A stretch of 64,000 nucleotides of DNA, from positions 62,001 through 126,000 of the forward strand of contig NZ_CAURXA010000002.1 in the NCBI RefSeq assembly GCF_963528755.1, given 5' to 3'. This DNA comes from Selenomonas sp963528755 (GTDB lineage: Bacteria; Bacillota; Negativicutes; Selenomonadales; Selenomonadaceae). The stretch's first letter is position 1. The number at the start of each line of letters is the position of its first letter. The notes beneath the pieces are model-generated. The model saw only the letters and a list, made by a program, of their open reading frames with translations, was not told where the DNA came from and did no database searches. The translations under genes and the position numbers were made by a program. This document shows, piece after piece, positions 8,040-17,282 of the stretch.

Positions 8040-9791
8040 TCAAACGCCCGTTTCCCCACGCGCCGCCTTCCAGCCGAGCGCTGCCTGCCTCGCACGGATG
8101 AAATCGGCGTAGATGCCGCGCTCTTGCAAAAGTTCCTCATGCGTGCCGCGCTGCACAATCCTTCCCTCAGAGACGACGATAATCTGCCGCGCGTTCCGCA
8201 CGGTGTTGAGCCGATGCGCGATCATGATGACCGTCTTGCCTTTCGTCAGCGATTCCATCGCCTTTTGCAGACGGTCTTCGTTCTCGGGATCGACATTCGC
8301 CGTCGCCTCGTCGAAGATGATGATCGGTGCGTCCTTCAAGATGGCACGCGCGATGGAAATACGCTGGCGCTCACCGCCCGAAAGGCTCGCACCACCGTCT
8401 CCGATCACAGTATCGTAGCCCTCGGGCAGCGCCTCGATGAAGTCGTGGCAGCAGGCCTCGCGTGCAGCGGCGACAACTTCCTCGTGCGTTGCCGTCGGCT
8501 TGCCGAAGCGGATATTGTTTTCTATCGTATCGCGGAAAAGATAGACGTTCTGGAAAACGATGCTGATCTGTCGCATCAGAGATTCGAGCGTATAGTCGCG
8601 CACATCATGTCCGCCGACCTTGATGCTGCCGTCCGCCACATCCCAGAAGCGTGCGATGAGATGGCAGAGCGTCGTCTTGCCCGAGCCGCTCGGGCCGACG
8701 ATCGCCGTCAAGGCGCGCTCAGGGATAGTCAGCGACACATCGTCGAGAACCTTTCGCGTACCGTAGAAAAAGTCGACGTGTTCGAAGGAAACATCGTGAT
8801 GCTCCGGCTCGATGTCCGTGCCGCCCGAATCCATCTGCGGCAGATCCGTCGCCCGCTCCGCCTGCTCGATGGAGCTTGTCACAACGCGCAGGATCATCAG
8901 CATGCTTCCCGTAGACTCAATCTGCGAGAAAATCAGAAACGAGAGCACCAGTCCCATGAGAGCTGTCAGAAGATCCATCGTACCTGCCTCGTAAGAAAAC
9001 AAGGCGACGAACATGATCAAGACGCTGAAGAGGCGCAGCGTCGTCTCCTGTGCGATGGCGTACGGCGTGAAGATCCTTTCGATGGCGAGATTCGCCGCAC
9101 GGCTCTCATCAAGGGCTTCGCGCACGCGCGCATCGCCCTTGCCGCGCAGGTTGAACGCCTTGATGACGGGCATTCCCTCGATCTGCTCGAGAACCGCCTC
9201 GACCAGTTTCGCCTGCGCCTTCTGCCGATTCGGCGCAAGGCTGCGCGACTTCTTTTCCACCGAGGAGGTCACGAACAAGTAGCAGAAGACGCCGAGAATA
9301 AAGAGCACGCCGATGCGCCACTGCCAGAAAAGCAGCATGGGCATGAGGATCAACGTATTCAAAAAGCCGCTCAAAAGGGTGACCAAGAGGCGCGGCGCCG
9401 TGTTCTCCACATCGTTCAGAACCGTCGTCGCAACGCCCGTAAGCTCACCTCTGCTGCTTTCATCAAAATAGCCCATGGGAACCGTCTTGAGCTTGTCGCC
9501 GATGGCGATGCGCTTTTGTGCCACCATGAAGTAGCCGGCATGGACGCGCTGCAGCTGCGAAAAATAATGGGCAACCGCCCTGCCCGTCACGCTCAATGCG
9601 AGCAGCCCCAGAGAAGAAAGCGCCGCCTCCGCCGTAGCCCTTCCTTCGACCAAGGCTCGCAGGACGATGTAGATCGCCGTGATCTGCAAGATGTGGAAGA
9701 GCGCGTAAACAACACCCAGAGCGAGCGACTTGTTGAGGTTTCCCCTCTCCTTTCCCGCAAAATGCCAAATCATCTTCAGCGCTTCAAGCAT
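8040..9791 (-). CDS. ABC exporter-fold transporter, second half of a heterodimer (YbtPQ/IrtAB-like)
   Basis: 583-aa half-transporter: six-helix membrane domain (about residues 20-310), then an ATPase domain with Walker A GPSGSGKTT (366-374), signature LSGGERQR and Walker B IIIFDEA. The ATG at 9791 was chosen because it begins just after the upstream gene's stop (9784-9786 lies within the overlap) with GGTGAT as ribosome site; an ATG at 9803 is an alternative. It pairs with the gene ending at 9784. Such pairs include siderophore importers (YbtPQ, IrtAB) and drug exporters. Iron uptake is favoured only because of the Fur-like site before the first gene. Confidence 0.85.
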   Translation of the reverse strand: MLEALKMIWHFAGKERGNLNKSLALGVVYALFHILQITAIYIVLRALVEGRATAEAALSSLGLLALSVTGRAVAHYFSQLQRVHAGYFMVAQKRIAIGDKLKTVPMGYFDESSRGELTGVATTVLNDVENTAPRLLVTLLSGFLNTLILMPMLLFWQWRIGVLFILGVFCYLFVTSSVEKKSRSLAPNRQKAQAKLVEAVLEQIEGMPVIKAFNLRGKGDARVREALDESRAANLAIERIFTPYAIAQETTLRLFSVLIMFVALFSYEAGTMDLLTALMGLVLSFLIFSQIESTGSMLMILRVVTSSIEQAERATDLPQMDSGGTDIEPEHHDVSFEHVDFFYGTRKVLDDVSLTIPERALTAIVGPSGSGKTTLCHLIARFWDVADGSIKVGGHDVRDYTLESLMRQISIVFQNVYLFRDTIENNIRFGKPTATHEEVVAAAREACCHDFIEALPEGYDTVIGDGGASLSGGERQRISIARAILKDAPIIIFDEATANVDPENEDRLQKAMESLTKGKTVIMIAHRLNTVRNARQIIVVSEGRIVQRGTHEELLQERGIYADFIRARQAALGWKAARGETGV

Positions 9792-11532
9792 GGCAATCAC
9801 CATCCTTTGCCCCGACATGCGCGTGCCACATCGCGCGATACGCTGTGCTCTTTTCAAGCAGCTCCTCGTGCGTGCCGCTCGCCGCAACCATGCCCGCTTC
9901 TACGAGGAAGATCTTGTCGGCGTCCGTAATCGTCGACAGCCGATGCGCGATGATGATGACCGTCTTCCCCGCGATGAGGCGTGCGACCGCCCGCTGCAGG
10001 ATCGCCTCGTTCTCAGGATCGACATAGGCCGTCGCCTCGTCGAGCACGACGATCGGCGCATCCTTCAAGACGGCGCGCGCGATGGCGATACGCTGACGCT
10101 CACCACCCGATACATGACTGCCGCCCGTGCCGACGCGCGTGTCATAACCATGCGCAAGCCGCAGGATGAAGTCCTCGCATCCCGCAGCTCGCGCGGCGCG
10201 CTCGACCTCCTCGTCGGAGGCCTGCGGCCTGCCCATGCGAATGTTCTCACGAATGCTGTCGTCGAAGAGATAGGCGTCCTGTGCAACGAAGGAAACGAGA
10301 TCGTAGAGCTGCGCGAGTGGAATATCCGTACTCTCCCTGCCGCCGATCTTCAAGCTGCCCGAATCTATATCCCAATAGCCGGCAATCAGGCGTGCGAGCG
10401 TCGTCTTGCCGCTGCCGCTCTGTCCGACGAATGCATTCAAGGTATGCGGTGCAAGCGCAAGGCTCACGCCATGCAGCACTTCCTTGCCATCTTGGTAAGA
10501 AAAGCGCACATCCGTAAGCTCGATGCCAGCATCGAGAAGCTCGACATCCGATGTGCCATGATGCTGTTCCTCCGCTCTCAGCAGCTTGTCAGCGGAAGCG
10601 ACGACTGTCCCGACCTGCGACACCGTGTCAATAAACCCCATGGCCTCGATCAACGGCCCTGCGACCCCCAGCGAAAGGATCACCGCCGTCACGAACACCT
10701 CCATGCTCATGCACCCCTGCATGTAAAGAAGCCAGCCGCCGGGCAAAACCGTCAGAAGCGTCGTCGGCGCGATCGTCATCGCCAAGGAGATGGGAAATTG
10801 GCAGTCCTTCATCCACTGATAGAAATACGCGGCGTTCGCCGCGATGCTGCGCGAGAACTTCTCGTAGGACGCCGCGCCCTGGTTGAACGCCTTGATGACC
10901 TCGATGCCGCCGATGTACTCGACGATAGCGGCATTCATCGTCTCCGTCGCCGCCACCGACGCCTCGAAGCGCTCCTTGTAATCGCGCATGGCAAAGCTCA
11001 GGCAGAAGAGCCCGACGGGGATGGAAACGATTGCCAGAAGCGCCATGCGCCAATCAAGCACAAGCAGATAGCAGAAGATGCAGAAAGGGCCGACGAGATT
11101 CGCCGTCAGCTCGGGCAGAAGATGCGCGAGCGTGCGCTCCGTGCTCTCCACCTGATCGACGATGATATGCTTGACCTCGCCGACAGGCAGATCCGCGACC
11201 GTGCCGAGCGGCAGCTTCGGCAGTTTTTGCAGGATCTTCCAGCGAACTTCGCGCAGAATGGAAAACGCCGCCTTATGCGAGACGGAAAGCGCGTACGCAT
11301 AGAGGATGCTGCGCAGAAGATAGCCGACAAACGCGGCGAAGCACAGCAGAAAAACCTCATCCCTTTGCAGCCCTCGTCCTGCCAGAAGCGCCGCGAGGAG
11401 TGACGATACGACGAAATACGGCACAAGTCCGCAGAGCACTGCCGTAACAGAAAGGAAAATCGAAAAGAGAAGCCTGCCATGCTCCTCTTCATCCAACTCC
11501 CACAGACGCAGCAAAGCGCTTTTCGCATCCAT
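9784..11532 (-). CDS. ABC exporter-fold transporter, first half of a heterodimer (YbtPQ/IrtAB-like)
   Basis: 582-aa half-transporter with an N-terminal membrane domain (about residues 20-310) and an ATPase domain: Walker A GQSGSGKTT (370-378), signature VSGGERQR (474-481), Walker B VVLDEA (495-500). Its end overlaps the start of the second half by eight bases, so the two are translationally coupled and probably form one transporter. The promoter at 11632-11660 carries an overlapping Fur-like sequence, which suggests iron repression and hence an iron or siderophore substrate. Substrate is not readable from sequence alone. Confidence 0.85.
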   Translation of the reverse strand: MDAKSALLRLWELDEEEHGRLLFSIFLSVTAVLCGLVPYFVVSSLLAALLAGRGLQRDEVFLLCFAAFVGYLLRSILYAYALSVSHKAAFSILREVRWKILQKLPKLPLGTVADLPVGEVKHIIVDQVESTERTLAHLLPELTANLVGPFCIFCYLLVLDWRMALLAIVSIPVGLFCLSFAMRDYKERFEASVAATETMNAAIVEYIGGIEVIKAFNQGAASYEKFSRSIAANAAYFYQWMKDCQFPISLAMTIAPTTLLTVLPGGWLLYMQGCMSMEVFVTAVILSLGVAGPLIEAMGFIDTVSQVGTVVASADKLLRAEEQHHGTSDVELLDAGIELTDVRFSYQDGKEVLHGVSLALAPHTLNAFVGQSGSGKTTLARLIAGYWDIDSGSLKIGGRESTDIPLAQLYDLVSFVAQDAYLFDDSIRENIRMGRPQASDEEVERAARAAGCEDFILRLAHGYDTRVGTGGSHVSGGERQRIAIARAVLKDAPIVVLDEATAYVDPENEAILQRAVARLIAGKTVIIIAHRLSTITDADKIFLVEAGMVAASGTHEELLEKSTAYRAMWHAHVGAKDGDCHA

Positions 11533-11609
11533 GTCCGCACCTCCTCAATATTTTCCGGTTGGATTCCATGATAAGTTTAGCGAATCTTTAGGCAATGATA
11601 TGCAAAGCT

Positions 11610-11637
11610 ATTATCAATGATAATCTATATCATTATA
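11610..11637. promoter_or_regulatory. Putative Fur operator
   Basis: Palindrome ATTATC-AAT-GATAAT (11610-11624) followed by CTATATCATTAT, giving several NATWAT-type hexamers as in Fur boxes. It starts within the -10 of the ABC-pair promoter and extends over the predicted transcription start, a position suited to repression. Assignment rests on sequence resemblance only. Confidence 0.55.
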
Positions 11638-11660
11638 TCGTACTTCGCACTGCAATTCAA
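11632..11660 (-). promoter_or_regulatory. Promoter of the ABC transporter pair
   Basis: Minus strand TTGAAT (11655-11660), 17 bp, TATAAT (11632-11637). Repeat copy B begins only 7 bp upstream of the -35. Confidence 0.8.
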
Positions 11661-11667
11661 GAATAAA

Positions 11668-11946
11668 GGAAGCGCTGATAAAATGAGGTCACCCAGATTT
11701 GCACAGATGCGCTGTATCTATAGCGGTCAACGTCAACCAATCATGCGGCGCGCTTCGCACTTGCATTCTTGGGACGTTTTCGCATACGAGCCGTTGCCCA
11801 ATCGTCTGCGTCCTTCGGACTTGACTCTTGGACGGCTCAGCAAGGAGACAAACCGCAGGCGTAGCGGTGCTACGTCGAGGATTTGTCGACGACGAGAGGA
11901 CAGCGCAGATGTGTGAAGATGGGTGGCTGAATTTATCAGTGATTCC
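11668..11946. repeat. MITE-like repeat, copy B (279 bp, longest copy)
   Basis: Ends GGAAGCGCTGATAAA (11668-11682) and TTTATCAGTGATTCC (11932-11946). The inverted similarity continues inward: CACCCAGATTTGCACAGATG near the left end resembles the complement of the right subterminal part through CAGCGCAG. Flanks are TAAA on both sides, a plausible 4-bp target duplication. Compared with copy A it has about 153 extra bp between TATCTAT and CGAGGATTTG. Short open frames inside have no ribosome site or family resemblance. The 11533-12054 gap otherwise holds only the ABC promoter and the nifJ terminator. Confidence 0.85.
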
Positions 11947-11995
11947 TAAAGTTTTATTAACGCCTTTCTGCGACACAAAACAGCATCCGTCAAAG

Positions 11996-12029
11996 AAAAA
12001 AGGGCTGCCGCACAAATCGTGCGGCAGCC
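11996..12029 (-). terminator. nifJ terminator
   Basis: Perfect 11-bp stem GGCTGCCGCAC (12003-12013) / GTGCGGCAGCC (12019-12029), loop of 5, T-run on the minus strand (11996-12001). Confidence 0.9.
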
Positions 12030-12054
12030 TCTTTTCTTTGCAGCAAACCTCGCC

Positions 12055-15000
12055 TTACTTGCCAGCGAGCTTCTTGTAGCCTTCGATTCTCATCCTTGCG
12101 TCGCTCTCCGTCTTCTCGAAGAGTGCGTCGGCAGCCTCGGGGAAGCTGCGCTTCAGGGAAGCATAGCGGACTTCGCCCTGCAGGAATTCCTGGAACTTGC
12201 TGAAATCCGGCTCCTTCGAGTCGAGCGTGAACGGATTCTTGTCCGTGCCGACGAGCGTCGGGTTGAAGCGGTAGTTCGCCCAGTAACCGCAGGCGTTGGC
12301 ACGCTTGCCCTCTTCCTGGCTGCAGCCCATGCCGATGCGGATGCCATGGTTGATGCACGGCGCATAAGCGATGATGAGCGACGGTCCTTTATAAGCCTCG
12401 GCCTCTTTGATCGCCTTCAAGACCTGGTTGTGGTCGGCGCCCATGTTGACCTGTGCGACATAGACGTAGCCATAGGACATCGCCATGATGCCGAGATCCT
12501 TCTTCTTCGTCCTCTTGCCCGTCGCAGCGAACTCTGCGATCGCAGCCGCCGGCGTGGACTTCGAAGCCTGACCACCCGTATTGGAGTAGACTTCCGTATC
12601 GAACACGAAGATGTTGACATCCTCGCCCGAAGCGAGCACATGGTCGACGCCGCCGTAACCGATATCGTAAGCCCAGCCGTCGCCGCCGAAGATCCACTGC
12701 GAACGCTTCACGAAGTAGTCGCGCTCATCGTAAATCTTGTTCAGAAGCTCGTCCGTGCCCTTCTCCTTTTCGAGCAGTTCCGTCAGCTTGTCAGCACGCT
12801 CGCGCGTGCCTTCGCCCTCGGCCATGTTGTCCTTCCAGTCCTTCAAAGCAGCCTGGAGATCTGCGCTGCCCTTGCCGTCCGCAAGCGCCGCATCGACATC
12901 GGCCGCAATGCGGTCACGGATCGCACGAACGCCGAGGAACATGCCGAGACCGAACTCTGCGTTGTCCTCGAAGAGGGAGTTCGCCCAAGCCGGGCCATAG
13001 CCCTTTTCGTTCTTCGTGTACGGCATCGCCGGTGCGCTGCCGCCCCAGATCGACGAGCAACCCGTAGCATTCGAGATCATCATGCGATCACCGAAGAGCT
13101 GCGTGAGGAGCTTCGCGTACGGCGTCTCGCCGCAGCCTGCGCAAGCGCCCGAGAATTCGAGCAGCGGCTTCTCAAACTGCGAGCCGATGACCGTATCCTT
13201 CTTCATCGGGTTCTTCTTCGGTGCGACCTTCGTCGCATCGACGCCATAGTCGAAGTAGACCTGCTTCGCCTTGAGATCGTCGTCGAGCGGCTTCATGTCG
13301 AGCGCCTTCGCCGGGCAGACCTGCGCGCAGTTGCCGCAGCCGAGGCAGTCCATCGTGGAGACGGCAATCGTGAAGTTGTAGTCCTTGATCGCCTTGGTCT
13401 TCTTCCACGGGAAGCCCTCCGGCGCCGCATCCTTCTCGGCGTCCGTCGTGAGCACGGGACGAATGGTCGCATGCGGGCAGACGTAGGAGCACTGATTGCA
13501 GCCGATGCACTTCTCGGCATTCCATACGGGAACATTGATCGCCGTGCCGCGCTTCTCGTAAGCCGCGCCGCCGACGGGGAACGTGCCGTCAACCATTTCC
13601 TCAGCAAACTGCGAAACCTTGAGACGGTCGCCTTCCTGACGGTTCATGACGTTCTGAACGCCCGTGATGAACGCCGGAATATCATGTGCTTCTTCCTTCT
13701 CGTCCTCAGCATTCGCCCAGTCCGCAGGAACATTGACGCGATGCAGAGCCTCGATGCCCTTGTCGATGGCGCCGTTGTTCATGTCGACGATCTTCTGACC
13801 CTTCTTGCCGTACGATGTGACGACAGCATCCTTGAGGTACTTGACAGCCGTTTCAATCGGAATGATGTTCGCGAGCTTGAAGAACGCGGACTGCATGACC
13901 ATGTTGAAGCGGCCGCCGAGGCCGAGCTCCTTGGCGATTTCCACAGCGTTGACCGTGTAGAACTCGATGTCGTTCTTCGCAATGTAGCGCTTCATGTAGG
14001 CGGGCAGGTGCTTCGAGAGATCCTCCTCGCTCCAGACCGTGTTGAGCAGGAATTTGCCGCCGCGCTTGAGACCTGCGAGGAGATCGTACTTCGTCACATA
14101 CGACTGCTGCGAACACGAAATGAAGTTCGCATTGTGAATGAGATACGGAGAATTGATCGGAGATTTGCCGAAGCGCAGATGCGACATCGTGATACCGCCC
14201 GACTTCTTCGAGTCGTAGGCGAAATACGCCTGCGCATACATGTCGGTCTTGTCGCCGATGATCTTGATGGCACTCTTGTTCGCACCGACCGTGCCGTCCG
14301 AGCCAAGACCCCAGAACTTGCAGGCCGTCGTGCCTTCCGGCGTGAGATCGACGTCCTCGGGATACTCAGCGAGCGACGTATGCGTGACATCATCGTCGAT
14401 GGCAATCGTGAAGCCGTGCTTCGGATCGTCCTTCTTGAGTTTCTCGTAGACCGAGAGGACATGATCGGGCGTCGTGTCCTTGCCGCCGAGACCGTAGCGG
14501 CCGCCGACGATGACAGGGTTCATGTCGGAGTTGTAGAACGCCGCCTTGACATCGAGGTAGAGCGGCTCGCCGATCGCGCCCGGCTCCTTCGTGCGGTCGA
14601 GGACAGCGATCTTCTTGACCGTCTTCGGCAGAACCTTGAAGAAATGCTCGAGCGAGAACGGACGATAGAGATGCACGGAAAGAAGGCCGACCTTTTCACC
14701 CTTGGAATTGAGATAATCCACGGCTTCGCCGGCCGTCTGACAGATCGAGCCCATGGCGATGATGATGCGCTCGGCATCCTTTGCACCATGATAGTCGAAG
14801 AGATGGTGCTCGCGTCCCGTGATCTTCGCGAGATCTGCCATGGCTTCCTCGACAAGCTCAGGCAGCGCTTCATAGTACTTGTTGGCGGCTTCCTGCGACT
14901 GGAAGTAGATATCCGGGTTCTGCGCCGTACCGCGGATGACCGGATGATTCGGGTTCAGTGCGCGTGCACGGAACTCCTTGACCGCATCCCAGTCGAGGAG

Positions 15001-15579
15001 TTTCGCAAGATCGTCAAAGTCGATGACTTCGATCTTCTGAATCTCATGCGACGTGCGGAAACCGTCGAAGAAGTTGATGAAAGGCACGCGGCCCTTGATG
15101 GCGACGAGATGCGCGACAGCGGCGAGATCCATGACCTCCTGCACGCTCGCCTCACACAGCATCGCACAGCCCGTCTGACGCGCTGCCATGACATCGCGCT
15201 GATCGCCGAAAATATTGAGGGAGGAAGTCGCCAGAGCACGGGCGCTCACATGGAAGACACCGGGAAGGAGCTCGCCGGCAATCTTGTAGAGGTTCGGGAT
15301 CATCAGCAGGAAGCCCTGCGAAGCCGTGTACGTCGTCGTCAGAGCGCCTGCCTGCAAAGAGCCGTGCACAGCGCCTGCAGCGCCTGCCTCGGACTGCATC
15401 TCGATGACGCGCACCTTCTGACCGAAGATGTTCTTCGTTCCCTTCGCCGCCAGAGCGTCGACATGCTCCGCCATCGGCGAGGACGGCGTGATCGGGTAGA
15501 TGGCGGCAACATCGGTGAATGCGTAGGAAATATATCCCGCAGCCGTGTTGCCGTCCATGGTCTTCATTTTTTTGCTCAT
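12055..15579 (-). CDS. nifJ: Pyruvate:ferredoxin (flavodoxin) oxidoreductase
   Basis: 1174-aa single-chain PFOR that converts pyruvate and CoA to acetyl-CoA and CO2 with reduction of ferredoxin or flavodoxin; central to anaerobic energy metabolism. Domain order is as in the family: pyruvate-binding YPITPSSPMAE near the N-terminus, CoA domain, two [4Fe-4S] motifs in the middle (CIGCNQCSYVCP and CLGCGNCAQVCP), a further cluster Cys segment CAGCGETPYAKL, and the thiamine diphosphate motif GDGWAYDIGYGG followed by NTGGQASKSTP. Start at 15579 (MSKKMKTMDGN) after GGGGAG; the longer reading covers the untranslated leader. Single-gene unit with its own promoter and terminator. Confidence 0.98.
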   Translation of the reverse strand: MSKKMKTMDGNTAAGYISYAFTDVAAIYPITPSSPMAEHVDALAAKGTKNIFGQKVRVIEMQSEAGAAGAVHGSLQAGALTTTYTASQGFLLMIPNLYKIAGELLPGVFHVSARALATSSLNIFGDQRDVMAARQTGCAMLCEASVQEVMDLAAVAHLVAIKGRVPFINFFDGFRTSHEIQKIEVIDFDDLAKLLDWDAVKEFRARALNPNHPVIRGTAQNPDIYFQSQEAANKYYEALPELVEEAMADLAKITGREHHLFDYHGAKDAERIIIAMGSICQTAGEAVDYLNSKGEKVGLLSVHLYRPFSLEHFFKVLPKTVKKIAVLDRTKEPGAIGEPLYLDVKAAFYNSDMNPVIVGGRYGLGGKDTTPDHVLSVYEKLKKDDPKHGFTIAIDDDVTHTSLAEYPEDVDLTPEGTTACKFWGLGSDGTVGANKSAIKIIGDKTDMYAQAYFAYDSKKSGGITMSHLRFGKSPINSPYLIHNANFISCSQQSYVTKYDLLAGLKRGGKFLLNTVWSEEDLSKHLPAYMKRYIAKNDIEFYTVNAVEIAKELGLGGRFNMVMQSAFFKLANIIPIETAVKYLKDAVVTSYGKKGQKIVDMNNGAIDKGIEALHRVNVPADWANAEDEKEEAHDIPAFITGVQNVMNRQEGDRLKVSQFAEEMVDGTFPVGGAAYEKRGTAINVPVWNAEKCIGCNQCSYVCPHATIRPVLTTDAEKDAAPEGFPWKKTKAIKDYNFTIAVSTMDCLGCGNCAQVCPAKALDMKPLDDDLKAKQVYFDYGVDATKVAPKKNPMKKDTVIGSQFEKPLLEFSGACAGCGETPYAKLLTQLFGDRMMISNATGCSSIWGGSAPAMPYTKNEKGYGPAWANSLFEDNAEFGLGMFLGVRAIRDRIAADVDAALADGKGSADLQAALKDWKDNMAEGEGTRERADKLTELLEKEKGTDELLNKIYDERDYFVKRSQWIFGGDGWAYDIGYGGVDHVLASGEDVNIFVFDTEVYSNTGGQASKSTPAAAIAEFAATGKRTKKKDLGIMAMSYGYVYVAQVNMGADHNQVLKAIKEAEAYKGPSLIIAYAPCINHGIRIGMGCSQEEGKRANACGYWANYRFNPTLVGTDKNPFTLDSKEPDFSKFQEFLQGEVRYASLKRSFPEAADALFEKTESDARMRIEGYKKLAGK

Positions 15580-15649
15580 GTTTTGAATTGCTCCCCTCTT
15601 TATAAAAAGATACAAAACACATAAATGTGGGTAATACCCGCTATGACCT

Positions 15650-15678
15650 ATTATACACCGAACCATTCCTGTTGTAAA
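15650..15678 (-). promoter_or_regulatory. nifJ promoter
   Basis: Minus strand TTTACA (15673-15678), 17 bp, TATAAT (15650-15655); leader of about 65 nt containing the small palindrome GGGTATTACCC. Confidence 0.8.
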
Positions 15679-15728
15679 TAAACAGCATGAGGAACAATTC
15701 GGAAAAATAGGAGAAAATCATCGATTGA

Positions 15729-15757
15729 TTGACCTTGCGTCCACCTCCCGATATAAT
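15729..15757 (+). promoter_or_regulatory. Promoter of the SGNH hydrolase gene
   Basis: TTGACC (15729-15734), 17 bp, TATAAT (15752-15757), about 56 bp before the TTG start. Confidence 0.85.
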
Positions 15758-15813
15758 AGAAACCATTATGAAAACTGCACCAAGACCGCCAAGAAAGCTA
15801 GGAGTGGAATCGC

Positions 15814-17154
15814 TTGCATCACCTTCACCGCCTGAGGCCTCTCGTGCCCGCACTCATCGTCCCTCTGATCCTTTGGGCAACCGTCATCGAAAGTGACGAA
15901 GCTCTCTATGCCAAGGCGCCGCTTCGCGCCATAACGGAGACATCCATGCTGCATCCTCTGTCCTTCTCCCCCATTCTCTCGTGGGAGAAGAACGTCAATG
16001 CCACGCACTACGAAATCGAATTCTTCCGCGAACAGCCTGCCATTTGCTATCCCGATACGGCGTCCTCCGAAGCCGTCTGGCGCTCCGATGACGTCTATGC
16101 GAGCAGCTACAACCCGCCGCTCTTCCTCTTCGCTGCCGATCTCTTGGGGCGTGCGCCGCTCTATTGGCGCGTGCGCGCCCTCGACTTCGACGGCACGCCC
16201 GTCTCGCTTTTCAGTGCCGTCATGCCGCTCTACACGAGCGCCGCCGTCGCGCCGAGCGTCATGACCGTGCCACTTCCCATCGCCTTCTCCGAGCTCACAG
16301 CGCCTCTTCTCTATCCCGTCTACCATTGGGTGCGCCCCTATCGTGCGCATGCCTTCGAGGTCGCACTCTACGCAGAAGATCCGACGGAAACCCCCGACGC
16401 CGAGCCGATCGACACGATGACGACGCGGCTTTCTGAAATCTACGACCAGAAGCCCCGCATCGGCTCTGGATTCTTCTACTGGCGCGTGCGTTCGCTCGAC
16501 GAGGCAGACGAACCCGCAAGCGACTGGTCTCCCGTGCTGAAGTTCCGCAACGACCCCCAAGACAACTGGGAAATCGCTGTTTTCGGCGACAGCATCAGCC
16601 ACGGCGGCGGTCATATCTCCTACGGGCCCGCCGACCACGAATTCAGCTGGCTCTCCTATCTCGACTTTCCTGCCATCAACCTCTCGATGAGCGGCGATAC
16701 GAGCGTGACAATGCTCGAACGCTTCGAAACGGACGTCCTGCCCTTCCATCCGCGCTACCTGCTTATCCTGAATGGCACGAACAGCCTGCGTGCGGGCGTC
16801 AGCGCCGCCGAGGTCATCGCCGACCTTGAAGAACTCAAGGCACGCTGCCTCGCGAACGGCATCCGCCCCATCTTCCTCACGCTGCCGCCGATCAACCCCG
16901 AGAACATCGCACGCGCCTTTGACGAGCCGACGGTGGATGACTGGCAGACGCAGTTCTCCCTCGTCAACGCCTTCCTGCGCACCGAGGTGCACATCGATGT
17001 GGCGGCGGCATTCTCCACCCATCCCCTGCTGCCGACGGAACTGGCTCTGGACGGACTGCACGAGGACGTGATCGGAAAGCAGCTCATCGCCCAGACGGTC
17101 AACCGCGCCTGGCAGGAAGCGAAGCAGCAGGCTGACCGACTTCCCGTGCAGTAG
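15814..17154 (+). CDS. Exported SGNH/GDSL hydrolase with two Fn3-like repeats
   Basis: 446-aa protein. Residues about 7-27 are hydrophobic after Arg residues, a signal peptide or N-terminal anchor, so it probably acts outside the inner membrane. Residues 52-130 and 165-235 look like a duplicated beta-sandwich: each has a WxK/VxP...YEIEF/FEVALY strand and ends in YWRVRxLD. The C-terminal half is an SGNH esterase: GDS (258-260) with the nucleophile Ser, Gly at 294, NGTNS (320-324) for block III, and DGLH (413-416) with the catalytic Asp and His. The start is TTG, nine bases after AGGAG. Candidate substrates are acyl or acetyl groups on envelope polysaccharides; not determinable here. Confidence 0.85.
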   Translation: MHHLHRLRPLVPALIVPLILWATVIESDEALYAKAPLRAITETSMLHPLSFSPILSWEKNVNATHYEIEFFREQPAICYPDTASSEAVWRSDDVYASSYNPPLFLFAADLLGRAPLYWRVRALDFDGTPVSLFSAVMPLYTSAAVAPSVMTVPLPIAFSELTAPLLYPVYHWVRPYRAHAFEVALYAEDPTETPDAEPIDTMTTRLSEIYDQKPRIGSGFFYWRVRSLDEADEPASDWSPVLKFRNDPQDNWEIAVFGDSISHGGGHISYGPADHEFSWLSYLDFPAINLSMSGDTSVTMLERFETDVLPFHPRYLLILNGTNSLRAGVSAAEVIADLEELKARCLANGIRPIFLTLPPINPENIARAFDEPTVDDWQTQFSLVNAFLRTEVHIDVAAAFSTHPLLPTELALDGLHEDVIGKQLIAQTVNRAWQEAKQQADRLPVQ

Positions 17155-17192
17155 GTTTTTGGACGCAATGACAATATATTAGGGAGAATATG

Positions 17193-17221
17193 TTGTATTT
17201 ATCTCTCTTCCGATATAGAAT
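17193..17221 (+). promoter_or_regulatory. Probable promoter of the flavodiiron gene
   Basis: TTGTAT (17193-17198), 17 bp, TAGAAT (17216-17221). Weaker match than neighbouring promoters. Confidence 0.5.
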
Positions 17222-17282
17222 AGGGAGTATAGATTCAAAATACACGGACATGTTCCGTTCCAAAAGAAAGGCGGTCATATTC

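Noticed and set aside
11689..12015. Short open frames within repeat copy B
   Set aside because: They lie in a non-coding repeat shared in pieces with two other loci, are not preserved in the other copies, and lack ribosome sites.
12019..15624. 1201-codon open frame on the plus strand
   Set aside because: Exact antisense of the PFOR gene; Arg-rich composition is typical of the complement of high-GC codon usage.
15766..17061. 431-codon open frame on the minus strand
   Set aside because: Antisense of the SGNH hydrolase gene, whose motifs, promoter and start are convincing.
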